Assembly: GCF_947495205.1 (NCBI RefSeq)
Contig: NZ_CANLXV010000015.1
Coordinates: 1 to 57,754 of the forward strand
Direction: 5' to 3'
From: an uncultured Polaribacter sp.
GTDB lineage: Bacteria; Bacteroidota; Bacteroidia; Flavobacteriales; Flavobacteriaceae
Length of the DNA: 57,754 nt
The notes under the pieces were generated by a model. That model ran no database searches and was not told the DNA's origin. It saw only the letters and a program-made list of their open reading frames with translations. Made by a program: the position numbers and the translations under genes. Positions 50,302-57,754 of the stretch are shown piece by piece; position 1 is the first letter of the stretch; each line of letters starts with the position of its first letter.

Positions 50302-50892
50302 TTATTTGCCTTTTTTTGCTAGCGGAAAACGCATTCTGTAATCTGCTTTAATTTTTCCTTTAGAAATATTTTCTAATTTCTTTTTAATAATTCTTTTTTT
50401 AAGTGAAGATAGTTTGTCTGTAAACAAAACACCTTCTATATGATCATATTCATGCTGAAAAACTCTTGCAGCTAAACCATCTAAAGCTTCTGTGTGCTTT
50501 GTAAAGTTTTCATCTAAATATTCTATTTTAATTGTTGGTTTACGAACAACATCTTCTCTAACATCTGGTATGCTTAAACAGCCTTCGTTAAAAACCCATT
50601 CGTCTCCTTCTTCTTCTAAAATTTTAGCGTTAATAAAAACTTTATTAAAATCTTTTAAAACGGCTCTGTCTTTTTCAGATAAATCTTCATCTTCTGCAAA
50701 AGGCGAAGCATCAATTAAAAACAAACGGATAGGTTTACCAATTTGAGGGGCAGCCAAACCAACTCCAGAAGCATTGTACATGGTTTCTTTCATGTTTGCA
50801 ATTAGCTTGTCTAAATCTGGGTAATTTTCATCAATATCTACAGCAACTTTTCTTAAAACAGGATCTCCGTAGGCAACAATTGGTAAAATCAT
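50302..50892 (-). CDS. def: Peptide deformylase
   Basis: This 196-residue metalloenzyme removes formyl from new proteins. Motifs: GVGLAAPQIG, EGCLSIPDV (Cys ligand) and QHEYDHIEG (two His ligands and catalytic Glu), all complete. TATTTTTG at 50929-50922 gives a leader of about 25 nt. Confidence 0.96.
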   Translation of the reverse strand: MILPIVAYGDPVLRKVAVDIDENYPDLDKLIANMKETMYNASGVGLAAPQIGKPIRLFLIDASPFAEDEDLSEKDRAVLKDFNKVFINAKILEEEGDEWVFNEGCLSIPDVREDVVRKPTIKIEYLDENFTKHTEALDGLAARVFQHEYDHIEGVLFTDKLSSLKKRIIKKKLENISKGKIKADYRMRFPLAKKGK

Positions 50893-50929
50893 TCTTTTTA
50901 TTATTTATTTAAAAACGAGTGCAAAAATA

Positions 50930-50955
50930 CAATTTACAATTACGAATTACGAATT
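50930..50955. repeat. Short heptamer repeat ATTACGA-type
   Basis: Two perfect ACGAATT units follow a degenerate ACAATT unit. The period is 7 bp, like the GAATACT array at 40236. It lies upstream of the def -10 box. Confidence 0.6.
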
Positions 50956-51120
50956 TTTGCTTTTGATTTTTTAAGTAATGCTATTACTCGAGGGAAAAAT
51001 GAAATTTTATTTCTTGTATTTTAATTGAAAATTAAGCAGTTTGGTTTAGAAATTTAAAACTTAACACGTTTATTTGTCTGTTTTTGCATTAAACTGATTT
51101 CAATAGAACCAATTACATCC

Positions 51121-51534
51121 TTAAAATTGATTGTATAAATAAGACTGTAAAATTATAGTTGCACTAATTTCGTCTACTAAAGCTTTATTTTGGCGCTGTT
51201 TTTTTTTCATGCCGCCAGCTATCATAGTTTGAAAAGCCATTTTAGATGTAAAACGTTCATCTATTCTTTTTACAGGAATATTTGGTATTTGTTTTTTTAA
51301 TTGCTCTAAAAAAGGAGCAATTAAAACTTCACTTTCGCTATCTGTGTTATTCATTTGTTTTGGCAAGCCTACTAAAAACAATTCAACCTTTTCTTTAGAA
51401 ATATACTCTTTTAAAAAAGTTAATAAATTGGGTGTATCTACGGTAGTTAAACCAGAAGCTATAATTTGCAGTTCATCGGTAACTGCAATTCCTGTTCTTT
51501 TTTTACCAAAATCTATTGCTAAAACTCTTGCCAA
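51121..51534 (-). CDS. ruvX: YqgF/RuvX family nuclease (Holliday junction resolvase-like)
   Basis: This 137-residue RNase H-fold protein has the first catalytic Asp in LAIDFGKKRTG, GLPKQMN, and IDERFTS; the late DEISA supplies another acid. It is implicated in rRNA processing and junction resolution. TACCTTTG at 51556-51549 leaves a leader of about 9 nt. Confidence 0.93.
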   Translation of the reverse strand: MARVLAIDFGKKRTGIAVTDELQIIASGLTTVDTPNLLTFLKEYISKEKVELFLVGLPKQMNNTDSESEVLIAPFLEQLKKQIPNIPVKRIDERFTSKMAFQTMIAGGMKKKQRQNKALVDEISATIILQSYLYNQF

Positions 51535-51612
51535 AATATTTTTTTAAGCAAAGGTATGTTTTAAAATTCAAAATTAATAACTTCAAAAGTTAGGTTATTA
51601 TAGTGGTTTTAA

Positions 51613-51620
51613 TATTTTTG
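51613..51620 (+). promoter_or_regulatory. -10 box of the 271-aa gene; fixes its start
   Basis: TATTTTTG puts transcription near 51625, downstream of an in-frame GTG at 51603. The ATG at 51636 is therefore the start. Confidence 0.5.
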
Positions 51621-51635
51621 TTAAAATTATTAGTT

Positions 51636-52448
51636 ATGAAGTTATTGGCAGTTTTGGTAAATTTTGGAGACGAACAATTAGATTATTTATCTGAAGTTGT
51701 AAAGGAACTTAAAAGCTTTAAAAAATACGAAGTTACTGTAATTGTTCAATCTAACATTCCTTTAGAAATAGAAGGTATAGACCAAGTTAATGTTGTAAAA
51801 TTAAACAACTATCAATTATTACCTTTAACATGTAGAGCAGAAATTTGGAAAAGAAAAAATGATTTTGATGTTTTTATTTACGGCGAAAACGATCATTTAT
51901 TTTTAGAAAGCCATGTAGATAAACATTTAGAATACAGCAAAATTCTGCCAGAAGATAGAGTTACTGGTTTAATTCAAATAGAAAAAAGTAAAGATGGCCT
52001 TTTTTATGTAGGTTACCACAGCCATTTTGATTGGGATTTTAATTCTGTGGAAGAGCATGCGGGTAAAAAATTTGCTTACTTTAAAAACACACACCAAGCT
52101 ACTTTTATTTTAACCAAGAAACAGTTAGACAAAGTTGGGCAAAACATTAATTTTGAACAATTAATACGCTATAAACCTTTTTATTTATGGAATAATTTGG
52201 TCAATTCCTTACGTAAAAAAGTTGGTAAACCAATTCAGGAGCCTTTTAGATATAGTTTAAAATGTAAGGTAAATACAGATGTGTACGACTTTGGAGGAAT
52301 GAAAAAATTAATTTGTATTTCAGAATTTGAAGAAAATTTAATTCACCATTTACCCAACCTATACATAAAAGGATTAAAAGGTAGAAAAAAGCTAAATTCT
52401 GATGAAGATCGAATGAATAACGCTTTACAGAAATTATTACAGCATTAA
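51636..52448 (+). CDS. Hypothetical protein, glycosyltransferase-like (270 aa)
   Basis: I do not recognise this family with certainty. The opening MKLLAVLVNFGDEQLDYLSEVVKEL and a FDVFIYGENDHLFLESHVD acidic segment near 85 resemble GT-A-type glycosyltransferases, where the acidic cluster could bind metal. It lacks a classic DxD, having instead END. Start chosen at ATG 51636 because a -10 box lies between the earlier GTG and this ATG. It precedes dapD and two glycosyltransferases. Confidence 0.55.
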   Translation: MKLLAVLVNFGDEQLDYLSEVVKELKSFKKYEVTVIVQSNIPLEIEGIDQVNVVKLNNYQLLPLTCRAEIWKRKNDFDVFIYGENDHLFLESHVDKHLEYSKILPEDRVTGLIQIEKSKDGLFYVGYHSHFDWDFNSVEEHAGKKFAYFKNTHQATFILTKKQLDKVGQNINFEQLIRYKPFYLWNNLVNSLRKKVGKPIQEPFRYSLKCKVNTDVYDFGGMKKLICISEFEENLIHHLPNLYIKGLKGRKKLNSDEDRMNNALQKLLQH

Positions 52449-52498
52449 GTACAGATTTTAACAAACCAAAAATATCTGTTTAAAAAATGTATCTTGCC

Positions 52499-52527
52499 TT
52501 GCTTTAAAAGAGATACAATTATATTTG
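52499..52527 (+). promoter_or_regulatory. Promoter of dapD
   Basis: TTG (52499-52501), an 18-nt spacer and TATATTTG (52520-52527) match the Bacteroidota consensus. The leader is about 14 nt before the ATG at 52547. Confidence 0.65.
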
Positions 52528-52546
52528 CAATTAAATAAATTTTAAG

Positions 52547-53362
52547 ATGGAACAAATTAGAGAAATAATAGAATCAGCTTGGGAAAATCGCGAGTTATTA
52601 AAAGAACAAAAAACGATTGATACCATTAGAAATGTAGTTGATTTATTAGATAAAGGAGAATTAAGAGTTGCAGAACCAACAACAGATGGTTGGCAAGTAA
52701 ATGAATGGGTAAAAAAAGCAGTAGTTTTATATTTCCCAATTCAAAAAATGGAAACTTTAGAAGCTGGTATTTTTGAATATCACGATAAAATGCCATTAAA
52801 AACAGATTATGAAGCACAAGGCGTGCGTGTAGTTCCTGGTGCATCTGCTCGTAAAGGATCTTACCTTTCTGCAGGTACTATTTTAATGCCAAGTTATGTA
52901 AATATTGGCGCTTATGTAGATGCAGGTACTATGGTAGATACTTGGGCAACTGTAGGTTCTTGTGCACAAATTGGTAAAAACGTACACCTTTCTGGTGGAG
53001 TTGGTATTGGTGGTGTTTTAGAACCGTTACAAGCAGCACCTGTTATTATAGAAGATGGTGTTTTTGTAGGTTCTAGATGTATTGTTGTAGAAGGTGTTAG
53101 AGTAGAAAAAGAAGCTGTTTTAGGCGCAAATGTAGTATTAACTATGAGTACTAAAATTATAGATGTAACTGGCAATGAACCTGTAGAAATGAAAGGTGTA
53201 GTACCTGCAAGATCTGTAGTAATTCCTGGTAGTTATACTAAAAAGTTTGCTGCCGGAGAGTACAATGTACCTTGTGCATTAATTATTGGAAAAAGAAAAG
53301 AAAGTACCAACAAAAAAACTTCTTTAAATGATGCTTTACGTGAGTATGACGTAGCTGTTTAA
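52547..53362 (+). CDS. dapD: Tetrahydrodipicolinate N-succinyltransferase
   Basis: This 271-residue protein belongs to lysine/diaminopimelate biosynthesis. A left-handed beta helix with hexapeptide repeats runs from about 105 to 215 (AGTILMPSYVNIGAYVDAGTMV, HLSGGVGIGG, VFVGSRCIVVEGVRV). Full length. It is followed after 12 nt by a glycosyltransferase gene. Confidence 0.96.
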   Translation: MEQIREIIESAWENRELLKEQKTIDTIRNVVDLLDKGELRVAEPTTDGWQVNEWVKKAVVLYFPIQKMETLEAGIFEYHDKMPLKTDYEAQGVRVVPGASARKGSYLSAGTILMPSYVNIGAYVDAGTMVDTWATVGSCAQIGKNVHLSGGVGIGGVLEPLQAAPVIIEDGVFVGSRCIVVEGVRVEKEAVLGANVVLTMSTKIIDVTGNEPVEMKGVVPARSVVIPGSYTKKFAAGEYNVPCALIIGKRKESTNKKTSLNDALREYDVAV

Positions 53363-53374
53363 AGACAGAGTTCT

Positions 53375-54124
53375 ATGACAAAAATTTCAGCAATAATACC
53401 TACCTTAAATGAAGAAATTCATATCGCAGATGCTATAAAATCTGTAAGTTTTGCTGATGAAATTATTGTAATAGATTCTTATAGTACAGATAATACGCTA
53501 GCAATAGCTGAAAAAATGAATGTAAAAATCATCAAACGAAAGTTTGATGATTTTTCTTCTCAAAAAAACTATGCCATTTCTCAAGCAAAAAATGCTTGGA
53601 TTTACATTTTAGATGCAGATGAAAGAGTTACAAAACAAGTAAAAGCAGAAATTTTAGAAGCAGTTAAAAAACCAAAAGGTTTTGTTGGTTTTTATGTAAG
53701 AAGAACCTTTTATTTTGCAGATAAAAAAGTAAATTATAGTGGTTTTCAAAGAGACAAAGTAGTACGTTTGTTTTTGAAAGAATACTGTAAATATGCAGGT
53801 GTGGTGCATGAAACCATAACGGCTAAAGGTGAATTGGGTTTTTTTAAAAGTAAAATAGATCACTTTTCTTTTAGAAGTTACGACCACTATATTGCCAAAA
53901 TGAATCACTACGGACAACTTAGGGCAGAAGAACTTTATGAGAAAGGTAAAAAAGTAAATATTTACCATGTTTTAGTAAAACCACCAGCACGTTTTTTAAT
54001 ACATTACTTAGTAAGATTAGGGTTTTTAGATGGTTTTGCCGGTTTTTTAGTAGCAAAAACACAAGCCTACGGTGTTTTAACCCGCTATATTAAACTTTGG
54101 CTCATTAACAACAGAAATCAATAA
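53375..54124 (+). CDS. Family 2 glycosyltransferase (WaaE/KdtX-like)
   Basis: This 249-residue GT-A enzyme has SAIIPTLNEEIHIADAIKSV, then ADEIIVIDSYSTDNT, and the LDADERV motif (DxD near 90). The C-terminal HFSFRSYDHYIAKMNHYG and LVRLGFLDG resemble LPS-core transferases of the WaaE type. It probably adds a sugar to LPS or a related glycan. Confidence 0.9.
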   Translation: MTKISAIIPTLNEEIHIADAIKSVSFADEIIVIDSYSTDNTLAIAEKMNVKIIKRKFDDFSSQKNYAISQAKNAWIYILDADERVTKQVKAEILEAVKKPKGFVGFYVRRTFYFADKKVNYSGFQRDKVVRLFLKEYCKYAGVVHETITAKGELGFFKSKIDHFSFRSYDHYIAKMNHYGQLRAEELYEKGKKVNIYHVLVKPPARFLIHYLVRLGFLDGFAGFLVAKTQAYGVLTRYIKLWLINNRNQ

Positions 54125-54126
54125 AT

Positions 54127-55128
54127 GTGGCTGCAGAAAAAAATAATATTTCTATTATTATTGTAAACTATAAAAGTTGGCATCATTTACAGAATTGTTT
54201 AGATTCTATTGCTAAAATTGATGATGATGATTTTTTATTAGAAGTAATTATTGTGGATAATTCTTTGAATAAAATTAAAATTGAAGAATTTAAAAATAAT
54301 TTTCCAAGTTTTAAATTTTATATAAATTCTGGTAATAATGGTTTTGCAAACGGATGTAATTTAGGAGCTAAAAAGGCATCTGGAAATTATTTTCTATTTT
54401 TAAATCCTGATACAAAAATTACCAAACAACCTATTTTAGAAATGCTTACTGTAATTTTAGCTAAAAAGAATTTAGGAGCAGTTTCTTGTTTACAAAAAAA
54501 TGAAGATGGTAGTTATGAAAAAAGTATGCGATTTTTTCCTAAATTAATTACATTATTTGGTTTTTTTAGGGCAATTTTTAAAACAAAATTAGAAAAATCT
54601 ATTAAAAAAGATACTCATATTATATATCCAGATTGGATTTCTGGTGCTGTAGTGCTTATAAGTAAAAATTGGTTTTCTAAAATAAAAGGTTGGAATGAAG
54701 ATTATTGGATGTATTTTGAAGATGTAGATTTGTCTAAAAAAATTAGAGATAAAAAAGGGGAAATAGGTTTGCTTACAAATACCTTTATTATACACAATCA
54801 TGGCGGATCTTCCCGAATAAACCTAAAAACAGCTTCCATAACAAAATTAGAGGTGTTAATTTCTAAACACGTTTATTTTGCCAACCATTTTAAGGGTATT
54901 TATTGTTTTTTATTACAAACTCTGCTTGTGGTTTACACAATGTTTAGTAAATTTATTTTAGGTTTACTTGGTTTGTTTTTTTTCTTTGTACCAAAGCTTA
55001 AACTTCAGTTTGTTTTATTTAAAAAAATAATATCTTATTATTTTTTAGCGATAATAAACAGTACTTGGTTAAGTGAAAAATCTATAAATTACAGCAAATT
55101 AAGTTTGTTAAATAAGAGAAAAATATAA
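54127..55128 (+). CDS. Family 2 glycosyltransferase (rhamnosyltransferase-like)
   Basis: This 333-residue protein opens with NISIIIVNYKSWHHLQNCLDS and has NGFANGCNLGAKKASG, LFLNPDTKI (DxD-type) and WMYFEDVDLSKKIRDKKG, the pattern of WcaA/rhamnosyltransferase-type GT2 proteins. A C-terminal hydrophobic stretch (about 258-310) may anchor it to the membrane. The start is a GTG 2 nt after the previous stop. Its stop overlaps the next ATG. Confidence 0.9.
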   Translation: MAAEKNNISIIIVNYKSWHHLQNCLDSIAKIDDDDFLLEVIIVDNSLNKIKIEEFKNNFPSFKFYINSGNNGFANGCNLGAKKASGNYFLFLNPDTKITKQPILEMLTVILAKKNLGAVSCLQKNEDGSYEKSMRFFPKLITLFGFFRAIFKTKLEKSIKKDTHIIYPDWISGAVVLISKNWFSKIKGWNEDYWMYFEDVDLSKKIRDKKGEIGLLTNTFIIHNHGGSSRINLKTASITKLEVLISKHVYFANHFKGIYCFLLQTLLVVYTMFSKFILGLLGLFFFFVPKLKLQFVLFKKIISYYFLAIINSTWLSEKSINYSKLSLLNKRKI

Positions 55129-56090
55129 TGGAAATTGATGTTGTTTTTACTTTTGTAGATGCCAGTGATGTAAATTGGCAAAAAAAAATTAATACATACT
55201 TAGATAACAAAGTTAACTGGAAAACTACAAAGCAGTATACTGCTTATAATTCAGTTAATGAAATTGAATTTGCTGTAAAATCTATCTTAAAATACGCAAA
55301 ATTTGTTAGAAATATTTACATTGTAACAGATAATCAAATCCCTGTTTTTTTAAAGGACAAACAAAAAGCAAAAAAAGATTTTCCGAACGTTTTTATAGTA
55401 GATCATAAAACTATTTTTGAAGGCTATCACCAATACTTACCAACTTTTAATGCAAGGTCTATAGCTACAATGTTGTATAGAATTCCTAATTTATCAGAAC
55501 ATTTTTTAGTTTTTAATGACGACGTTTTGTTGTTAAGCGATGTGCAAGAAAAAGATTTTTTTATAGATGGTAAATTGGTTGTAAGAGGTGTTTGGAGATC
55601 TTTAGATGAAAACGTTTTAAGTAAGAAAATAAAGCAGTTTTATTTAAAAGTTTTTCAATTAAAAAAAAGAAATAAAGCGAGCCATTTTAAAGCTCAACAG
55701 CTTGCTGCAAAAAAACTAGGTTTTACCAAGTTTTTAAAAACAAAGCACACTCCTTTTCCAGTAAAAAAGTCTACATTACAAAATTATTTCAGCAAAAATA
55801 AAAATGAATTTGAGAATAATATAAAATATAAGTTTAGAGATTCAACTCAATTTTTAACAGAGTCTTTAATGTATCATTTAGGAATAAAAAATATCAATAT
55901 TGTTCTTAAAAAAAAATATCAATTAGCCTATTTTCAAAATTATAGAAAACCATTTTTTTGGTTAAAATATAAAGTGAATAAGGTAGAAAAAAGTAGTGAT
56001 AAACTTTTCTTATGTATGCAAAGTTTAGATTTGTGTCCGCCTAAAAAGTTAGCTTTTATAAAGTCTTGGCTTCAAAAAAAATATAATTAA
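55128..56090 (+). CDS. Stealth family sugar-phosphate transferase
   Basis: This 320-residue protein has the conserved Stealth regions: CR1 IDVVFTFVDASDVNWQKK, CR2 SVNEIEFAVKSILKYAKFVR with IYIVTDNQIP and YLPTFNARSIATMLYRIPNL, SEHFLVFNDDVLL, then CR3/CR4-like segments. Stealth proteins transfer hexose-1-phosphates when building exopolysaccharide or capsule, resembling GlcNAc-1-phosphotransferase. Its ATG overlaps the previous stop by 1 nt (TAATG), so it is coupled to the two glycosyltransferases. Confidence 0.9.
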   Translation: MEIDVVFTFVDASDVNWQKKINTYLDNKVNWKTTKQYTAYNSVNEIEFAVKSILKYAKFVRNIYIVTDNQIPVFLKDKQKAKKDFPNVFIVDHKTIFEGYHQYLPTFNARSIATMLYRIPNLSEHFLVFNDDVLLLSDVQEKDFFIDGKLVVRGVWRSLDENVLSKKIKQFYLKVFQLKKRNKASHFKAQQLAAKKLGFTKFLKTKHTPFPVKKSTLQNYFSKNKNEFENNIKYKFRDSTQFLTESLMYHLGIKNINIVLKKKYQLAYFQNYRKPFFWLKYKVNKVEKSSDKLFLCMQSLDLCPPKKLAFIKSWLQKKYN

Positions 56091-56139
56091 AACGCATCAA
56101 TAATTATTAGTAACAATTTTTATAACTTAGATTAAATCT

Positions 56140-56147
56140 TACATTTG
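56140..56147 (+). promoter_or_regulatory. -10 box of cca
   Basis: TACATTTG fits TAnnTTTG, giving a leader of about 55 nt before the ATG at 56208. Confidence 0.45.
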
Positions 56148-56207
56148 TACAACCTTAAAAACGTACAAGATTTGCGTTGTAATTCGTGAGTTTTTTATAA
56201 ATACATA

Positions 56208-57626
56208 ATGATGCACCCAGAAGCAATATCCTTAGAAATATTTAAAATTATCTCTAAAGCGTCTAAACAATTACAAATAGATAGCTATGTAATTGGTGGC
56301 TTTGTGCGCGATTTTTTTCTTAAAAGAGGCACAGCAAAAGATATAGATGTAGTTGCCATTGGAAGTGGTATAGATCTAGCTCTGAAAGTAGCTGATCTTT
56401 TACCAAATAAACCAAAAGTACAAGTTTTTAAAACCTATGGTACTGCAATGCTGCGTTATAAAGATGTAGAGGTAGAATTTGTTGGTGCCAGAAAAGAATC
56501 TTACACAGAAGAAAGCAGAAATCCAGAGGTTTCTGAAGGAACATTACAAGATGACCAAAATAGGAGAGATTTTACCATTAATGCTTTAGCTTTAAGTTTA
56601 AATGAAGCGAATTTTGGCGAAGTGCTAGATCCATTTAATGGCATACAAGATTTAGAAAATGGTATTATAAAAACACCTCTAAATCCTGACATTACGTATT
56701 CTGATGATCCTTTAAGAATGATGCGTGCCATTCGTTTTGCTACACAATTACATTTTAGAATAGAAGAGGAGTCTTTAAATGCAATCACAAAAAACGCACA
56801 TCGTCTTAAAATAATTACCAGAGAAAGAATTATTGACGAGTTGCACAAAATTTTGGCTTCTGTAAAACCTTCCATTGGTTTTTTGTTATTAGAAAAAACA
56901 AAATTACTGCCACAAATTTTACCAGAATTAATAGCTTTAAAAGGAGTAGAGGAGGTAGAAGGGCAAAAACACAAAGACAATTTTTACCACACTTTAGAAG
57001 TGGTAGATAATATTGCACAACACACCCATAATGTTTGGTTACGTTGGGCTGCATTACTGCATGATATTGGTAAAGCACCAACCAAAAAATTTAGTAAAAA
57101 AGTGGGTTGGACCTTTCATTCTCATGAATTTGTGGGCTCTAAAATGGTTTACAAATTATTTAAACGCTTAAAAATGCCTTTAAATAATAAAATGAAGTTT
57201 GTACAAAAAATGGTAATGTTAAGCTCTAGACCTATAGTTTTGGCAAGTAATGTAACAGATGCTGCAGTAAGACGTTTGGTTTTTGATGCTGGTGAAGATA
57301 TAGATGCTTTAATGACCTTGTGTGAGGCAGATATTACCACAAAAAATCCAAGAAAATTTAAACGCTACCATCAAAATTTTGAGCTGGTTCGTGCCAAAAT
57401 AAAAGAAGTAGAGGAAAGAGATAAAGTGCGTAATTTTCAACCACCAATTACAGGCGAAGAAATTATGATTGTTTTCAATTTAAAACCTTGCAGAGAAATT
57501 GGTCAAATTAAAGAAGCTATTAAAGAGGGGATTTTAGATGGTAAAATACCTAATGAATACAATGCTTGTTATACTTTTATGATTGAAAAAGGAAAACAAT
57601 TAGGGTTGACACTAAGTAAATCTTAG
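56208..57626 (+). CDS. cca: CCA tRNA nucleotidyltransferase with HD domain
   Basis: This 472-residue protein has a polymerase-beta head with GGFVRDFFLKRGTAKDIDVVA (metal DxD), VEFVGARKE and RRDFTINALAL. An HD phosphohydrolase domain follows (about 250-400) with LLHDIGKAPT. It adds or repairs the 3' CCA of tRNAs, which fits the tRNA-Arg genes here that do not encode CCA. Either of two adjacent ATGs may start it. Confidence 0.94.
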   Translation: MMHPEAISLEIFKIISKASKQLQIDSYVIGGFVRDFFLKRGTAKDIDVVAIGSGIDLALKVADLLPNKPKVQVFKTYGTAMLRYKDVEVEFVGARKESYTEESRNPEVSEGTLQDDQNRRDFTINALALSLNEANFGEVLDPFNGIQDLENGIIKTPLNPDITYSDDPLRMMRAIRFATQLHFRIEEESLNAITKNAHRLKIITRERIIDELHKILASVKPSIGFLLLEKTKLLPQILPELIALKGVEEVEGQKHKDNFYHTLEVVDNIAQHTHNVWLRWAALLHDIGKAPTKKFSKKVGWTFHSHEFVGSKMVYKLFKRLKMPLNNKMKFVQKMVMLSSRPIVLASNVTDAAVRRLVFDAGEDIDALMTLCEADITTKNPRKFKRYHQNFELVRAKIKEVEERDKVRNFQPPITGEEIMIVFNLKPCREIGQIKEAIKEGILDGKIPNEYNACYTFMIEKGKQLGLTLSKS

Positions 57627-57640
57627 TAAATTTCACAATA

Positions 57641-57678
57641 AAAAAAAGCCTAGTAAATTAAAATTACTAGGCTTTTTT
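57641..57678 (+). terminator. Terminator of cca
   Basis: AAAAAAGCCTAGTAAATT and its mate TTACTAGGCTTTTTT form a strong stem with a T run on the plus strand, 15 nt past the stop. The A run on the other side could terminate the opposite strand too. Confidence 0.88.
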
Positions 57679-57754
57679 AGGCGCTTTCAGAAGTAGATAA
57701 AAACTTGTTTATCAGCTAAATAAGTTGTATTTTAGATAAAAATAAACCCCGAAA

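Noticed and set aside
56501..56980. Minus-strand 159-codon frame inside cca
   Set aside because: It is antisense to an intact cca gene and has no family match.

Overview
The window looks like a chromosome segment from a low-GC marine member of the Flavobacteriaceae (Polaribacter/Tenacibaculum-like). The reasons are a type IX secretion C-terminal sorting domain, several families largely confined to Bacteroidota (DUF5606, DUF6702, DUF3871, DUF3127), repeated use of the Bacteroidota -10 consensus TAnnTTTG, and a conserved housekeeping gene set. The genus is inference.

Layout. (1) 1-298: the decayed C-terminal end of a tyrosine integrase next to a tRNA-Arg(UCU) copy. (2) 293-22973: a genomic island of about 22.6 kb bounded by two identical 83-bp direct repeats, each holding a complete tRNA-Arg(UCU). 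Its left part carries a minus-strand operon (membrane protein, two DUF3127 OB-fold proteins, a small unknown), a divergent XRE repressor with two operator-like dyads, a RadC-like JAB protein and a small unknown. Its centre (4413-16880) is a continuous plus-strand defence block: type III restriction-modification (mod, res), a putAbiC-like abortive-infection protein, a GHKL ATPase fused to a PD-(D/E)xK nuclease-like domain, McrB, McrC, and a VWA protein fused to a DUF3883 (NOV_C) domain. Its right part (minus strand) carries a DUF3871 protein, a RecA/Sak4-like ATPase, a large SF2 helicase and the tyrosine integrase. I find no relaxase or conjugation genes. (3) 22974-57754: ordinary chromosome with yebC, a T9SS cargo protein, a cyclophilin-FKBP fusion, an outer-membrane barrel, prfC, a cyclophilin lipoprotein, idi-queD, two tandem M1 peptidases, a DUF6702 protein, three tandem CarboxypepD_reg paralogues, pepE, ribBA (GCH II half degenerate), lptF/G-like, lolA-like, ftsK, dgkA, tpx, a MATE transporter, mazG, DUF5606, def, ruvX, dapD, two GT2 glycosyltransferases, a Stealth protein and cca.

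How it fits together. The island appears to have entered the tRNA-Arg gene by tyrosine recombination, in tandem with an older element whose integrase has decayed to a fragment at 42-245. The island's OB-fold proteins, Sak4-like ATPase, RadC-like protein and helicase could handle its own DNA. Its cargo is defence. The most interesting part is the four-gene unit GHKL-nuclease / McrB / McrC / VWA-DUF3883. It has three nuclease-type domains, a GTP-driven AAA+ motor and a metal-dependent scaffold, and may be an elaborated type IV (McrBC) system that is not, to my knowledge, a named defence system.
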